Below are positions 47,991 through 57,376 of a stretch of DNA of 64,000 nt, one piece after another. The notes under the pieces are model-generated. The model saw only the letters and a program-made list of their open reading frames with translations, did no database searches and was not told the DNA's origin. The stretch is from NCBI RefSeq assembly GCF_900104725.1, contig NZ_LT629758.1, positions 310,001 through 374,000 of the forward strand. The letters run 5' to 3'. This DNA comes from Actinoplanes derwentensis (GTDB lineage: Bacteria; Actinomycetota; Actinomycetes; Mycobacteriales; Micromonosporaceae). The translations under genes were made by a program, and so were the position numbers. Each line of letters starts with the position of its first letter. The stretch's first letter is position 1.

Positions 47991-50900
47991 TCAACCGCCC
48001 TGCTTTCCGGTGAGAGGGGCCAAGATCTCCGGAGACCTGCGGGGGTACGGACCCCAACCGTCCCGCAGCACGTGGATGTAGACGGCCTCGAGACAGACCC
48101 CGATCCGTTCGACCAGGTCGCTGTCCTCCTGCGAACCCAGCCGGATCGCCCGCGCGAAATGATCCAGGGCTTCCATGTGCCGCCCCTGATCGAAACAGCT
48201 CCGTCCGGCGTTCTCGTGCACCACACTGCGTACCGCCGGAGCCACCTCGGCCTCCACCGCCCGCTGGAACAGCCGGTCCGCCTCCATGTGGTCGCCCCGC
48301 AACCGCAGTACATGCGCCAACTCGGCCTGCGCGATCACCTGCGACTGCAGATCCTGCGCCGACTCGGCGTGCGCCAGCGCCAGCCGGCTCGCCGCGGCCG
48401 CCATCCCCAACTCCCCGAGCAGGCGGTACACCTCGGCCCGCACACTGAGCAGCCCCGCCTTGACGATGTTGTCGGCCTCGTCGGTCAGCGGGCCGTCCAG
48501 GCGCTCACCCAGCGCCCGCAGAGCGTCCCGGTCATCGACGACCTCACGCAGGGTCCCCCCGTCCAGCCGCCACCGGATCGCGGAGAGATCATCGGCGGTC
48601 AGTGGCAGATGCGGCGCCAGTTCCGGCCCCGGCTGGTCCTTCTGTCCCCGTTGTCCCGGCTGTCCCGGCCGTGGGGAGTCGGCCTTTCCGGCAGTGGTCT
48701 CGTTCTGTTCCTTGTGCTGACCGGTGCCGGCGGGCTGCTGCCCGGACGTGCCGTCGATCCCGGTCTCCCGGCCGTCCGCGGTATCCCGCTGCTCAGCAGT
48801 TACCGAGACATCCGCCGCGGCCCTGTCCGTGCCTGATCCGTCCGTGCGGGACTCATCCGGTGCTGACGCGGTTGCGTCCGGCCCGGTCTCGGCCGATCCG
48901 TTCGCTGCCGGGCCGGTGCCGGTCAGACCTTCAGTGATCTTCGCGGCGGTCGTCTTGGCAGCGGGCGCCCCGCCCCCGCCCTCGCCGTCACCATCGCCAC
49001 GCACCGCGCCCGGCTCGTCGTCATCCGACACCTTGGTGACGAACCAGCCACTCCCGAACGCGCTGTCCCCCGACCGTCGCGGCTCGGTAGGCCCGGAATT
49101 CTCCAGCTGAGCGATCGGCCGAAGATTGTGCAGAGTCCCGTCCGGATCCATGTAGGGCATGTCCGCCGGGAACCGCTCATCCGGCCCGGCCGGCGGCTGG
49201 CTCTCCGCCTTGCCGGCGGCTTCTGCCTTGCCCGCGGCTTCTGCTCTACCCGCGGCTTCCGGCCGTTCCTGTACGTCATCCGCAGGCGGATTCGCGGCAC
49301 TCTTGGCCCCGGCACGAGGCCAGTTGTCGATCTCCGCCCCGACACGCGGCCAACTACCGGTCCCAGCCTGAACACCGGCCGCAGCCTGCCCCGCACCCGA
49401 AGCCTCGACGCTCGCGGCCCCCGGAATCCCGGTCTGCGTAGTCCCCGAAGTCCCGGCACGCGCCCGGTCGTCCGTCGCGGGCCCGCTCTCGGCCGCCTGC
49501 CCGGGCCGGATGAGCGGGAACCCGATCTTCTCCCGCCCGGCCCCGTTCTCGCTGTCCGAGTCCCCGGACTCCGCCTTCTGCGGCCGGCCCGGTTTCGGCA
49601 GAGCGATAGTGGGCCGCTCGGTGACCGGCCTGAAGTCCGCGTCCTGCCCGTCCGTATGCCGTCCGTCTCCGGATTGTCCGTCCGCGTGCGGTTGGTCCTG
49701 GAGCCGTTCGTCCTCGAGCCGTCCGCCCGCATGCCGTCCGGTCGTGCCGGCCGGCATGCTCTCGCTCAGCCATCCGTCCAGGGTCCGGCCTTCTTCCGGC
49801 CGTCCCGAAACGGGCGCGGCCGTCGAACTGTTCTGCCCGGCCGTGGCCATGGGCTGCCGAGCATCCGGCCACGCCGCCCCCGGGGCGGGTGCCCCGGACC
49901 GGGGCATGACGCCGTCCCACACCGAACCAGCCTGCCCGGCCGAACCGTGCTGGTCTCCGCCCGAGGCGTGCGCGGGTGGCGCCGACCGGGGAGCGGTCCC
50001 AGCCTGCCCGGCGGAACCGGGCTGCTCTCCACCAGCGGCGTGGGCGGGAGGTGCCGACCGGGGAGCGGCTCCACCGGAGGTGGGCGTGACCGCGGTCCCG
50101 TCCCATCCGGTACCGGACCGCGGCATGGACCCGTGACGCCCGACACCACTCCACTCATCGGTAGGAGCGGCGTGTGCCCCACCGGCCTGACGCGCGGGCG
50201 GCGCGGACCGTGACACAGCCCCGCCCGAGGTGGGTGCCGATCCCGGCAGTCTTCCGTCCGGCGCCGGAACCGTTCCCGGCACATTCCCGCCGGAGGTGGG
50301 TGCGACCGCGCTTCCGTCCCAGCCGGTACCCGCCTGTGGCTCGGACGAGTGCCGTCCGTCCCCGCTCCAGCCGGCCTGAGGAGCGGCGTGCGCGCCTCCC
50401 CCGGACCGGGGCGTCGCCCCACCGGCGTTGTTCCCACTCCAGCCACTGCCCGACTGCGGCGCCGTTCCCGGCCCGGCAGGCGCGACGTTCCGCCCACCGT
50501 CCGGAACCGGTCCCACCTGGGGCGCGGTCTCGTTCCGTCCGACGCCTGATCCGGCGACCTGGGGTGCGGCAGTCTCCTGGAAAGGCGATGCCGATGCCGG
50601 CGTCGGTCTGTTCCATCCAGCGGCCGGTTCTTGCCGAACCACAGCCGGTTCTTGCCGAACCACAGCCGGTTCTTGCCGAGCCGCGGGCGGCCAGGCGTTC
50701 TCCGGCGCGGACGCTCCAGGCTGCGACCCTACGGCCGGACCCTGTCCCGTCGTCTGAGGGTTCTGCGCAGCGGGCGGCCAAGGCTCCACGCCCGGCCTTC
50801 CCGCTGCCAAAGGCATCCCACCCGGTGTAGGTGCCCCGCTCTGCGGCCGGTCTCCGGGCTGCACGGGCCGAGCGGCCGGCGGCCAAGCCTGTTCCGGCGC

Positions 50901-53900
50901 GGGATAGCCACCGGGCGGTCCCGCCGTGGCCGGTTGCCCCATACCGGGGTTCCACTCACCCGGAACCTGCGGCCGAGCCGGCGAAACCGGCCGAGACCCG
51001 GCCGGAGGCTGCGACGCGTCGGGAACCATCGCCCAGGGCCCGTCCCCCTCTTCCAGGAACACATGAGCGGTCCGAGGCGTCTTCCGCGAACGCTGCTGCG
51101 GAACGTCCGACCAGCCCTCACCCTGCGGAGCCCAGCCCTCATCACCACCGCGACGCCCGTCCGCCGGATGAGCCCAGCCCTCGCCGCCACCGTGACGCCC
51201 GTCCGCCGGTCCCGGATAGCCACCCGGAACACCCGGCACACGCCCGTCCTCACCGGGACGCCCACCAGCGATCTGACCGCTCTCGTTCGGCCATCCCGCT
51301 GAACCACGCCCGTCTCCACCGGCCCATCCACCGCCGACTTGGTCACCCGCACCCGGGCGAGCACCAGCCACCCGGCCATCCACACCAGCCGGCCCACCGG
51401 CCACCCGCCCATCGGCTCCGACCGGACCGCCGGGCGCGCGCCGATCGGCACCCGGAACAGTCCCGGCAGCACGGCCACCCTGGTTCGGCACACCGGCAGG
51501 GAACCCCGTACCGGCGGGCCAGCCACCACTGGAATCAGCCCGACCGTCGGGAGACGTCTCGGCCCATCCGGGTTGTTGCGGTCCGTTCGCCCCGGTCACC
51601 CGGGTCGGCGGCACCGGAGCCGGTGCGGCCAGGACACGCGGCGCAACCGGCGGCTCGGCCTTGACGACACGCGGCGCGGGAGGCGGTGCGGACTTACTGA
51701 CAACCTTCGGCTGTACGGGTGGGTCAGCGCGCCGGACCACCCTCGGCCCGTCCGCACTCGTTCCGTTGTCCGGTCCGGTGCGCCCGGTGTTGTCGCCGAC
51801 GCCGTGCGGTACCCGTCCCACGGAGCCCTCGGCCGGTTCGGCGGGCACATCGCCACCGGTGTGCCGCTGCCCGGGAACGAGCCGAGCCATGGCGGCCCGC
51901 CAGCCACCTTTGTGCCCGTCCTCGCGCTCCCCGGCCGCATGCCCCTGCTGCGTCGGATCGTGAGCCGCGGCCCCGTGCTGAACCGGCCCGTTCGAAGCCA
52001 CTCCGTGCTGAACCGGCGCCTGATAAGCACCTGGATACGCCGCTGATCCCGGCTGCTCCGGCCCACGCTGCGCGGTTCCTGGCTGCGCGGATCCGTGAGC
52101 CGCCGGCCCAGGCTGTTCCGGTCCGCGTTGTGCGGGTCCCTGTGGTGCCGACCCGTATGCCGCCGGTCCCTGCTGTGCCGGACTGTGCTCCGCCGCGCCC
52201 CGATCCGCGCCTCCGCGCAGAGCCGCGTCGCTCTCCGGCTGCCCCGTCCCGGCGTGTCCCGGCTGCGCGCGGTCGGTCGCCTCCGGCGTGCGTTCGCCAC
52301 GTTCCCACAGTTCACGGGCCGCCGCATGGTCGGCTGCCGGTGTCTCACGCCCGTTCGGTCCAGCCGGGGCGTCACTACGAGCGCCCCGGACCTCGCGAAC
52401 GTTTCCGCCCTCAGGACCACCCGGAACGACCGGAGCACCCGGAACGACCGGAGCACCCGGAACGACCGGACCACCCGGAACGACCGGAACACCCACGCGT
52501 CCTTGCGGCTTCACCGCTTCGACCGTGGGCATCTCCGGAACGTCCACCGGACGAGCCGGCGCCTCGGAGCCGGTGATCCCGCGACCGTTCGCCGCCCGTA
52601 CCGAATCGTCAGGCTTGTGACCCTCGTGGTTTCCGGCCACGGCGGGCTCGACGGCATCGCGAGCGCGGTCGCCGAGGTCGTCCGACACACGTGCCGCGAT
52701 CCCCTGGTCCCGGCCGCCGTCCACCGGCTCCGGAGCGGCGCCGCGTGAATCACGCTGACCCGGGGTCCCACGGTCGCTGTCCGGGCGCTCACCGGTACCC
52801 GGCTCGGCGAACCCGCGAACGCCCCGGCCGTCGTCCACGACCTGGTCCGCGATGGGCCCACCCGGAGTCCCGGAGGGTTCCGAACCCACACGGTCGGCAC
52901 CACCGGCGGTGACACGCCGGTCGTCCGTGCCGCGGTCCCCGACATCAGCCACCGGCCTGACACGGTCGCCAGCGTCGGCTGCGGGCCTATTGCGATCTCC
53001 TGCATCGACTACGGGCCTGCTGCGATCCCCGGCGTCCACCACAGGCCTGCTGCGGTCGCCAGCGTCGGCAGCGGGCCTGCCACGGTCCCCGGCGTCGGCG
53101 GCCGGCCGGATGTCGGGGCGGACCGGCGACGCGGTGCCGCGAACCGGCTGCGGAGTGTCGGTGCGCTGGTCGTCGGTTCCGGCGCTTCCCGGTACCTGGG
53201 CACGCCCGGTGACCGCCCGATCATCACGCCGTGCGGCGGGCCGGCGGGTGTCGGCGTCGTCGCGTCGCGGGCGCCGTCCGCCGACCGGCCGGATCGGGCC
53301 GAAGTCGTCGTCCTCCCAGGTCTGCGGAGCGCGTCCACGGTCGAACGGCGCGACGTCGCCCCGGGCGGAGCGGTCGGGCTCCTCCCAGTATTCGTCGGTA
53401 CCCAGCTCGATGGTCCGCGGCTGGTCGTCGTTACGAATCGGCTGTTCGCCGCGTTCGATGGTGCCTTCGTCGTCCCAGAGTTCGTCGGCCCCGATCTCGA
53501 CGGTGCGCCGTCCACGTCCACGGCGATCGTCCCGGCCGGGGGAGCGCCGGTCGTCGAGCTGCTCCCGCCGCTCGTCCCGCCGCTCGTCCCGGGGGTCGGC
53601 CCGATCCTCGCGGACCGGTTCCCGGCGCCCGTCGAGAACGGGTTCCCGATGGCCGTCACGGACCGGTTCCCGGCGGTCGTCGTGCGGGGCGCGCGGGTCG
53701 TACCCGGCCCAGCGCTCGTCGCTCCGGGCGGCCGGCTCGTCCCAGCGCGCGGGGGTGTCCTCCCGCGTGGTGCGGGGCTCCTCACGGCGGCGCCCGCGGC
53801 GGGACGGGGTCTCGTCCCAGCGCTCGCCGCGCCGGTCCCGGTCGTCACGGGGATCCCGGTCGTCCCGGCGGTCCCGGGCGGCGGGCAGATCCCGCAGATC

Positions 53901-54551
53901 GTCCCGGCGATCCCGGTCGTCCCGGCGACTGCGGTCGTCGCTCCGGACCCGATCATCCCGGACGTTCCGGTCGTCGACCCGGCCCCGGTCACCCCGGCGA
54001 TCCCGGTCGTCACGCCGATCCCGCAGATCGTCACGGCCCTGCAGATCGTCACGGTTCCAGACATCGCCCTGATAGCGGGCGGACGCGTACCGGTCGTCAA
54101 CACGGTCGTCAACACGGTCGTCGTCACGGCTCGAACCGGCCGTACGCTCATATCGATTGTCGCCGCGCGGCCCGGAGGCGCTGCGGCGAAGGTCCGGCCG
54201 AGCCGCCGGATCCACGATGGGGAAGTCGGGTTTGTCGAAGTCGACGCCCAGCTCGGGCCGGTTGAAGTCGATGTCGTCGAAGTCGTCGCCGACCAGGTTG
54301 TCGACGTTGGTGTCCACCGGCACGAAGTCGGGTTCGTCGAGCCAGCTGGGCCGCGCCGAGTCGAAGGAGGCTTTCCGCTGCCGCCGGGCCGCGAGCTCGT
54401 CCTCGGACATGCCGCTGCGGCCGCGCGTCGGCATGACGGCGTCCGGTACTTCACGCTTGGTGTAGTGCCGCTCCTGAATGACCGCCGAACTAGGCATGAT
54501 CGAGTACTCGTCGTACTCGTCGGCCCAGTATTCGTCGTCCTCGTAGCTCAT
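47991..54551 (-). CDS. Giant disordered repeat protein with C-terminal TPR-like domain
   Basis: 2,186 residues from ATG 54551 (the frame continues upstream without a better start). Acidic N-terminus (residues 1-130: EDDEYWADEYDEYS, DDIDFNRPELGVDFDKPDF); an R/D-rich polyampholyte (about 135-350: many RDDR and DRRD units); further D/R-rich and Pro/Gly/Ala/Gln low-complexity sequence with several repeat families (18-, 21- and 30-bp units); and a folded helical end (about 1985-2186: LAHAESAQDLQSQVIAQAE, RLFQRAVEAEV, NAGRSCFDQGRHMEALDHF) resembling TPR repeats. No signal peptide, membrane helix or catalytic motif was seen. The antisense frames are also open, an effect of high GC. Function unknown; a scaffold or condensate-forming protein is an inference. 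Confidence 0.8.
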   Translation of the reverse strand: MSYEDDEYWADEYDEYSIMPSSAVIQERHYTKREVPDAVMPTRGRSGMSEDELAARRQRKASFDSARPSWLDEPDFVPVDTNVDNLVGDDFDDIDFNRPELGVDFDKPDFPIVDPAARPDLRRSASGPRGDNRYERTAGSSRDDDRVDDRVDDRYASARYQGDVWNRDDLQGRDDLRDRRDDRDRRGDRGRVDDRNVRDDRVRSDDRSRRDDRDRRDDLRDLPAARDRRDDRDPRDDRDRRGERWDETPSRRGRRREEPRTTREDTPARWDEPAARSDERWAGYDPRAPHDDRREPVRDGHREPVLDGRREPVREDRADPRDERRDERREQLDDRRSPGRDDRRGRGRRTVEIGADELWDDEGTIERGEQPIRNDDQPRTIELGTDEYWEEPDRSARGDVAPFDRGRAPQTWEDDDFGPIRPVGGRRPRRDDADTRRPAARRDDRAVTGRAQVPGSAGTDDQRTDTPQPVRGTASPVRPDIRPAADAGDRGRPAADAGDRSRPVVDAGDRSRPVVDAGDRNRPAADAGDRVRPVADVGDRGTDDRRVTAGGADRVGSEPSGTPGGPIADQVVDDGRGVRGFAEPGTGERPDSDRGTPGQRDSRGAAPEPVDGGRDQGIAARVSDDLGDRARDAVEPAVAGNHEGHKPDDSVRAANGRGITGSEAPARPVDVPEMPTVEAVKPQGRVGVPVVPGGPVVPGAPVVPGAPVVPGGPEGGNVREVRGARSDAPAGPNGRETPAADHAAARELWERGERTPEATDRAQPGHAGTGQPESDAALRGGADRGAAEHSPAQQGPAAYGSAPQGPAQRGPEQPGPAAHGSAQPGTAQRGPEQPGSAAYPGAYQAPVQHGVASNGPVQHGAAAHDPTQQGHAAGEREDGHKGGWRAAMARLVPGQRHTGGDVPAEPAEGSVGRVPHGVGDNTGRTGPDNGTSADGPRVVRRADPPVQPKVVSKSAPPPAPRVVKAEPPVAPRVLAAPAPVPPTRVTGANGPQQPGWAETSPDGRADSSGGWPAGTGFPAGVPNQGGRAAGTVPGADRRAPGGPVGADGRVAGGPAGVDGRVAGARPGAGDQVGGGWAGGDGRGSAGWPNESGQIAGGRPGEDGRVPGVPGGYPGPADGRHGGGEGWAHPADGRRGGDEGWAPQGEGWSDVPQQRSRKTPRTAHVFLEEGDGPWAMVPDASQPPAGSRPVSPARPQVPGEWNPGMGQPATAGPPGGYPAPEQAWPPAARPVQPGDRPQSGAPTPGGMPLAAGRPGVEPWPPAAQNPQTTGQGPAVGSQPGASAPENAWPPAARQEPAVVRQEPAVVRQEPAAGWNRPTPASASPFQETAAPQVAGSGVGRNETAPQVGPVPDGGRNVAPAGPGTAPQSGSGWSGNNAGGATPRSGGGAHAAPQAGWSGDGRHSSEPQAGTGWDGSAVAPTSGGNVPGTVPAPDGRLPGSAPTSGGAVSRSAPPARQAGGAHAAPTDEWSGVGRHGSMPRSGTGWDGTAVTPTSGGAAPRSAPPAHAAGGEQPGSAGQAGTAPRSAPPAHASGGDQHGSAGQAGSVWDGVMPRSGAPAPGAAWPDARQPMATAGQNSSTAAPVSGRPEEGRTLDGWLSESMPAGTTGRHAGGRLEDERLQDQPHADGQSGDGRHTDGQDADFRPVTERPTIALPKPGRPQKAESGDSDSENGAGREKIGFPLIRPGQAAESGPATDDRARAGTSGTTQTGIPGAASVEASGAGQAAAGVQAGTGSWPRVGAEIDNWPRAGAKSAANPPADDVQERPEAAGRAEAAGKAEAAGKAESQPPAGPDERFPADMPYMDPDGTLHNLRPIAQLENSGPTEPRRSGDSAFGSGWFVTKVSDDDEPGAVRGDGDGEGGGGAPAAKTTAAKITEGLTGTGPAANGSAETGPDATASAPDESRTDGSGTDRAAADVSVTAEQRDTADGRETGIDGTSGQQPAGTGQHKEQNETTAGKADSPRPGQPGQRGQKDQPGPELAPHLPLTADDLSAIRWRLDGGTLREVVDDRDALRALGERLDGPLTDEADNIVKAGLLSVRAEVYRLLGELGMAAAASRLALAHAESAQDLQSQVIAQAELAHVLRLRGDHMEADRLFQRAVEAEVAPAVRSVVHENAGRSCFDQGRHMEALDHFARAIRLGSQEDSDLVERIGVCLEAVYIHVLRDGWGPYPRRSPEILAPLTGKQGG
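50624..50686 (-). repeat. Three 21-bp repeats in the giant gene
   Basis: CCGGTTCTTGCCGAACCACAG-type units start at 50624, 50645 and 50666 and encode RQEPAVV heptapeptides. The last unit has diverged. Confidence 0.85.
52418..52489 (-). repeat. Four 18-bp repeats in the giant gene
   Basis: Units CACCCGGAACGACCGGAG start at 52418, 52436, 52454 and 52472 and encode PVVPG[GA] hexapeptides, similar to elastin-like turns. Confidence 0.85.
52951..53100 (-). repeat. Five 30-bp repeats in the giant gene
   Basis: Five 30-bp units start at 52951, 52981, 53011, 53041 and 53071 and encode RPxxDAGDRx decapeptides. They differ at silent and coding sites. Confidence 0.85.
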
Positions 54552-54954
54552 GACGAGGCTCCGAACCGGCCGGGGGAGAACCCACCGCCCCGATGCCGCA
54601 TGGAAGCCACCGTCCTCACCCTGTACCACCTCCGCACACCGGTGCCCGCCCCTCGCGCTCCGGATCAACGCCTGCCACGTGGTGGATGTGGAAGGTTAAC
54701 CACGGATTTGCGCAGTGCGCCACCGCACCGCGGGCCCCCGTCACCGGCCGCGCGGACACTCCGCGAGCCTCGATCACACCGGCGCCGCAGTTCGCCGGAA
54801 GTACGCGATCACCCGGGTATACGTCCGGAAAGCCCTCCCGGTTCAATGGTTTGAGCAGTGACTATGACAAAGATCCCGAAGAGCCGCCGAGGCCCCCGGA
54901 ACGGCCGCTCCACCCAACGCGAACCGTCCCCGACCGGTCACGTCCCAGGTATCG

Positions 54955-54973
54955 GCTTAAGAATTTTTTAAGC
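54955..54973. promoter_or_regulatory. A/T-rich hairpin upstream of the giant gene
   Basis: GCTTAA-N7-TTAAGC surrounded by a low-GC patch (about 54950-54985) about 400 bases upstream of the giant gene start. It may be a promoter, nucleoid-protein site or terminator of a lost gene. Confidence 0.35.
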
Positions 54974-55896
54974 TTCTTTTCAGGCCAGCTAAGAACTTGC
55001 GGTTGACCCCGAACAGGTGACCCACCGTCACCCCCGTGCCCCCACTCATCCACACCCCGACTCCAGCGAACCCACCGCCACGCGTCGCCGGTCCACCACC
55101 ACAATCGGCACCGAAACGCCCGCCGAGCTCCCAGGTCGATCCCGGGGGTGGCGAAGGACACCCCCGGCATTCGCGGATCATGACAGGCGTCCCTGGCACG
55201 GTTGATGAGCGCCAGGCCCCATCCCAACCCACCCACCAAGACCGACAACCTCAAGATCAAACCCTTTTCTTGTACGGCTACCACCGCCCGCTCACCCCGC
55301 AGCCCACGCACCCCGCCCCACCCGCACGTCTCGACCACCACCTGCACGCCTCAGGCCATCCGCGCGTTGCGAGCCATCTGACCGCCTCGGATCACTCGGG
55401 TGCCTCGGATCACCTGGACGTCTCGGGCCATCTGGGCGCTGTGAACCACCCGGTCGGCGGCCGCCACCCCCCAACTCCTGGCGGTCGAATCGGACCCGAG
55501 AACACCGTGAAGGCGATCCCCCTCGCCCGTCACGGTCGGCGGATCTTGGTGCTCGGCCGGGGCCGGGAGACGGCGGCGGGAGCCCATCTCCCACCGCCGT
55601 CTCCTCCCACCGGCATCGGCCGGGTCGTCCCACGAGCGACCCCGCCGCGTGTTCCATCGAACGTTCCTGAAGGCCCCCGCCCCGAGCGCCACCCCGCCGG
55701 CGGACGAGGGGCCGCACCGTGCCCCGGAACCGCCGGCGAGACCCCCTCCTCGCAACGGTTCCGGGCGCGGTCAGGGAGGGCGCGGCAACGGAACCGGCCT
55801 TCCGTAGCCGCGCCCTCCTCACCCCCGTCAGACCTGAGCCAGTCCGTCGTGACTTCAGGCTCGTCCAACGCCGCAGCGCTGGGCCTTGCCTCTCCC

Positions 55897-56099
55897 TGAG
55901 CACCGCAACGGGAGGCACTCGGCCTTCTGAGCATCCGCCAAGGGGGGCGGTCCGGTTCCCGAGCATCCGCCAAGGGGCCGCGAACAGCCCGAAGGGACGT
56001 TCCATGTCCCGAGCATCGCGGGAGGGGCGCTCCGATTCCGGGCAACCGCCAGGGAGTATTCCAAGTCCCGGGCGCCGCCGAGGGAGCGCTCGGTTTCGG
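55897..56099. repeat. Degenerate ~30-bp tandem repeat array
   Basis: Six units, most opening with a variant of CGAGCATCCGCCAAGGG and ending in a TTC or GTC block, start at 55897, 55928, 55960, 56010, 56040 and 56069 (31, 32, 50, 30, 29 and 31 bp). The third is longer by a ~20-bp insertion. It is not a CRISPR array: no conserved repeat and unique spacer. It lies just downstream of the 56138-56575 gene. Confidence 0.6.
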
Positions 56100-56137
56100 C
56101 TGGGCAGTGGAAGTCGCCGCCTGTGGGCCGGGGTGGG

Positions 56138-56575
56138 TCAGGCGCGGCCGTCGAGGGTGAATCCGCCTACTCGGGACGGTAGGACCAGGCCGGCTGCGGC
56201 CAGGGCGCTGAGCAGGATGGACAGTTCCGCGCGGGTCAGCGTCGGGGCGCGATCCGGTTGGGGGTGGGGGACTTCGAGGGCGATGGCGGCTTCGATGGCG
56301 CACATGCCGATGGCTGTCTCGATCGCCCAGACCCGGTGGGTGCGGAGTCCGTTGTGGGCGGAGGCCGCGAGTTCGCCGTGCAGTCGTAGCAGCCGGCGCA
56401 GGTCGACGGCGAGTTGTTCGATCGGTAGTCCGTGCGGCATCGGTTCCGGGGTTCGCCGCTGTCGTCGTCGTTCGGCGGCGGTCGAGCACCAGCGTGTCAG
56501 GTAGCGGACTCCCGCCATCACCAGTCCAGCGGCGATGAGGACGAGAACGAGCCGACTGGCATCGAGGAGGGTCAC
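56138..56575 (-). CDS. Hypothetical single-pass membrane protein
   Basis: 145 residues from GTG 56575, selected because GGAGG lies eight bases upstream. One N-terminal membrane helix (LVLVLIAAGLVMAGV), an Arg-rich segment, then a soluble helical part (LPIEQLAVDLRRLLRLHGELAA) and a final winged-helix-like stretch (LTRAELSILLSALAAAGLVL). No recognised domain. Confidence 0.65.
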   Translation of the reverse strand: MTLLDASRLVLVLIAAGLVMAGVRYLTRWCSTAAERRRQRRTPEPMPHGLPIEQLAVDLRRLLRLHGELAASAHNGLRTHRVWAIETAIGMCAIEAAIALEVPHPQPDRAPTLTRAELSILLSALAAAGLVLPSRVGGFTLDGRA

Positions 56576-56730
56576 GGGTGTTTCCTCCACCAAAATATGG
56601 GTTGGTCTACCCCCGACCTTCCGCTGCCGCCCCGCCACCCGTCAACGGACTTTGTGCGACTCGGTGAACATCGCGGCGGAGCGTCCCCGAAAGCGGGATC
56701 GACCACCTGCGCCCGACGGCCCCGGGCGTC

Positions 56731-57243
56731 TCAGATGACGGCGCGGCGGGCGATTTCGAACAGGCCGCTCCGGTCGCCGAAGGTTCGGCGGACCGCCTCG
56801 CCCATCTGGGTGAACAGGGCGTCGCCGCCGAAGTCGCATTCGGTGATCGCGTTGACTTCGCCGACCAACAGGTGGACGGCGAGTTCGTCCTCGTGGCCGG
56901 TGGGCAGGTAGCCCTCGCCGGGCAGGTCGGTGCCGAAGACCCGGCCGGCCAGCCGGGCGTCACCGTCGGATGTGTCCGGTTCGGTGCCGTGCAGGTAGAG
57001 GAGTGCCGCGGTCTCCGGGCGCAGTATCCGCTGGAACACGCACGGTTCCAGGTCCTGGGTGTCGACGAGGGCTCCACCCCAGAACGGGTCGGTGACCTCG
57101 AAACCGGCGGCGGTCAGCGCGGCGGCGGCGGTACGGCCGCACGGGCCGTCGTCCCAGGTGATCACCGGGGGTATCCGCTGGTCGGCGCGGGGGTACAGGC
57201 CGGGAACGCCGGCCAGCGCCGTGAGGAGTCGGGCGGGCGTCAT
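56731..57243 (-). CDS. Hypothetical soluble protein
   Basis: 170 residues from ATG 57243. It opens TPARLLTALAGVPGLYPRAD and has a GDALFTQMGEAVRRTFGDRSGL end; no recognised domain or signal. A 15-bp direct repeat lies 40-80 bases upstream. Identity unknown; the composition looks like a genuine gene. Confidence 0.6.
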   Translation of the reverse strand: MTPARLLTALAGVPGLYPRADQRIPPVITWDDGPCGRTAAAALTAAGFEVTDPFWGGALVDTQDLEPCVFQRILRPETAALLYLHGTEPDTSDGDARLAGRVFGTDLPGEGYLPTGHEDELAVHLLVGEVNAITECDFGGDALFTQMGEAVRRTFGDRSGLFEIARRAVI

Positions 57244-57283
57244 CGGGTGATCATGGCAATCGCCCGCCGAAAGGTAAAGCGCC

Positions 57284-57324
57284 GCCGGTGAATACGAGGC
57301 CCACCGGCGGCCGGTGAATACGAG
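57284..57324. repeat. 15-bp direct repeat upstream of 56731-57243
   Basis: GCCGGTGAATACGAG occurs at 57284-57298 and 57310-57324 (26-bp period). On the minus strand these read CTCGTATTCACCGGC in front of the hypothetical gene, so they could be an operator. Confidence 0.45.
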
Positions 57325-57376
57325 ACGGTGGCCGGTGCGGGTCACGGGACTCGGGACGGACGTACCGGAAAGGAAG

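Larger units (their letters stand above)
54552..56137. other. Long gene-poor stretch
   Basis: About 1.6 kb between the start of the giant gene and the next gene. Open frames on both strands are low-complexity and none has a convincing start or domain; the best, 54862-55347 minus, has no recognisable family. It holds an A/T-rich hairpin (54955-54973) in the otherwise GC-rich region upstream of the giant gene and a degenerate repeat array (55897-56099). Between them lies a run of short GGATCAC/CCTCGG-type repeats (about 55365-55445). Confidence 0.5.

Noticed and set aside
53649..54854. Long plus-strand frame antisense to the giant gene
   Set aside because: Composition is that of a shadow frame in very GC-rich repeats; no domain or start site, and the minus-strand frame has sensible ends.
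54862..55347. Minus-strand 161-residue frame in the gene-poor stretch
   Set aside because: Low-complexity W/G/R composition, no start signal and no family match by eye.
55897..56099. CRISPR array
   Set aside because: The units are degenerate throughout with no constant repeat and unique spacer, and no cas gene is present.
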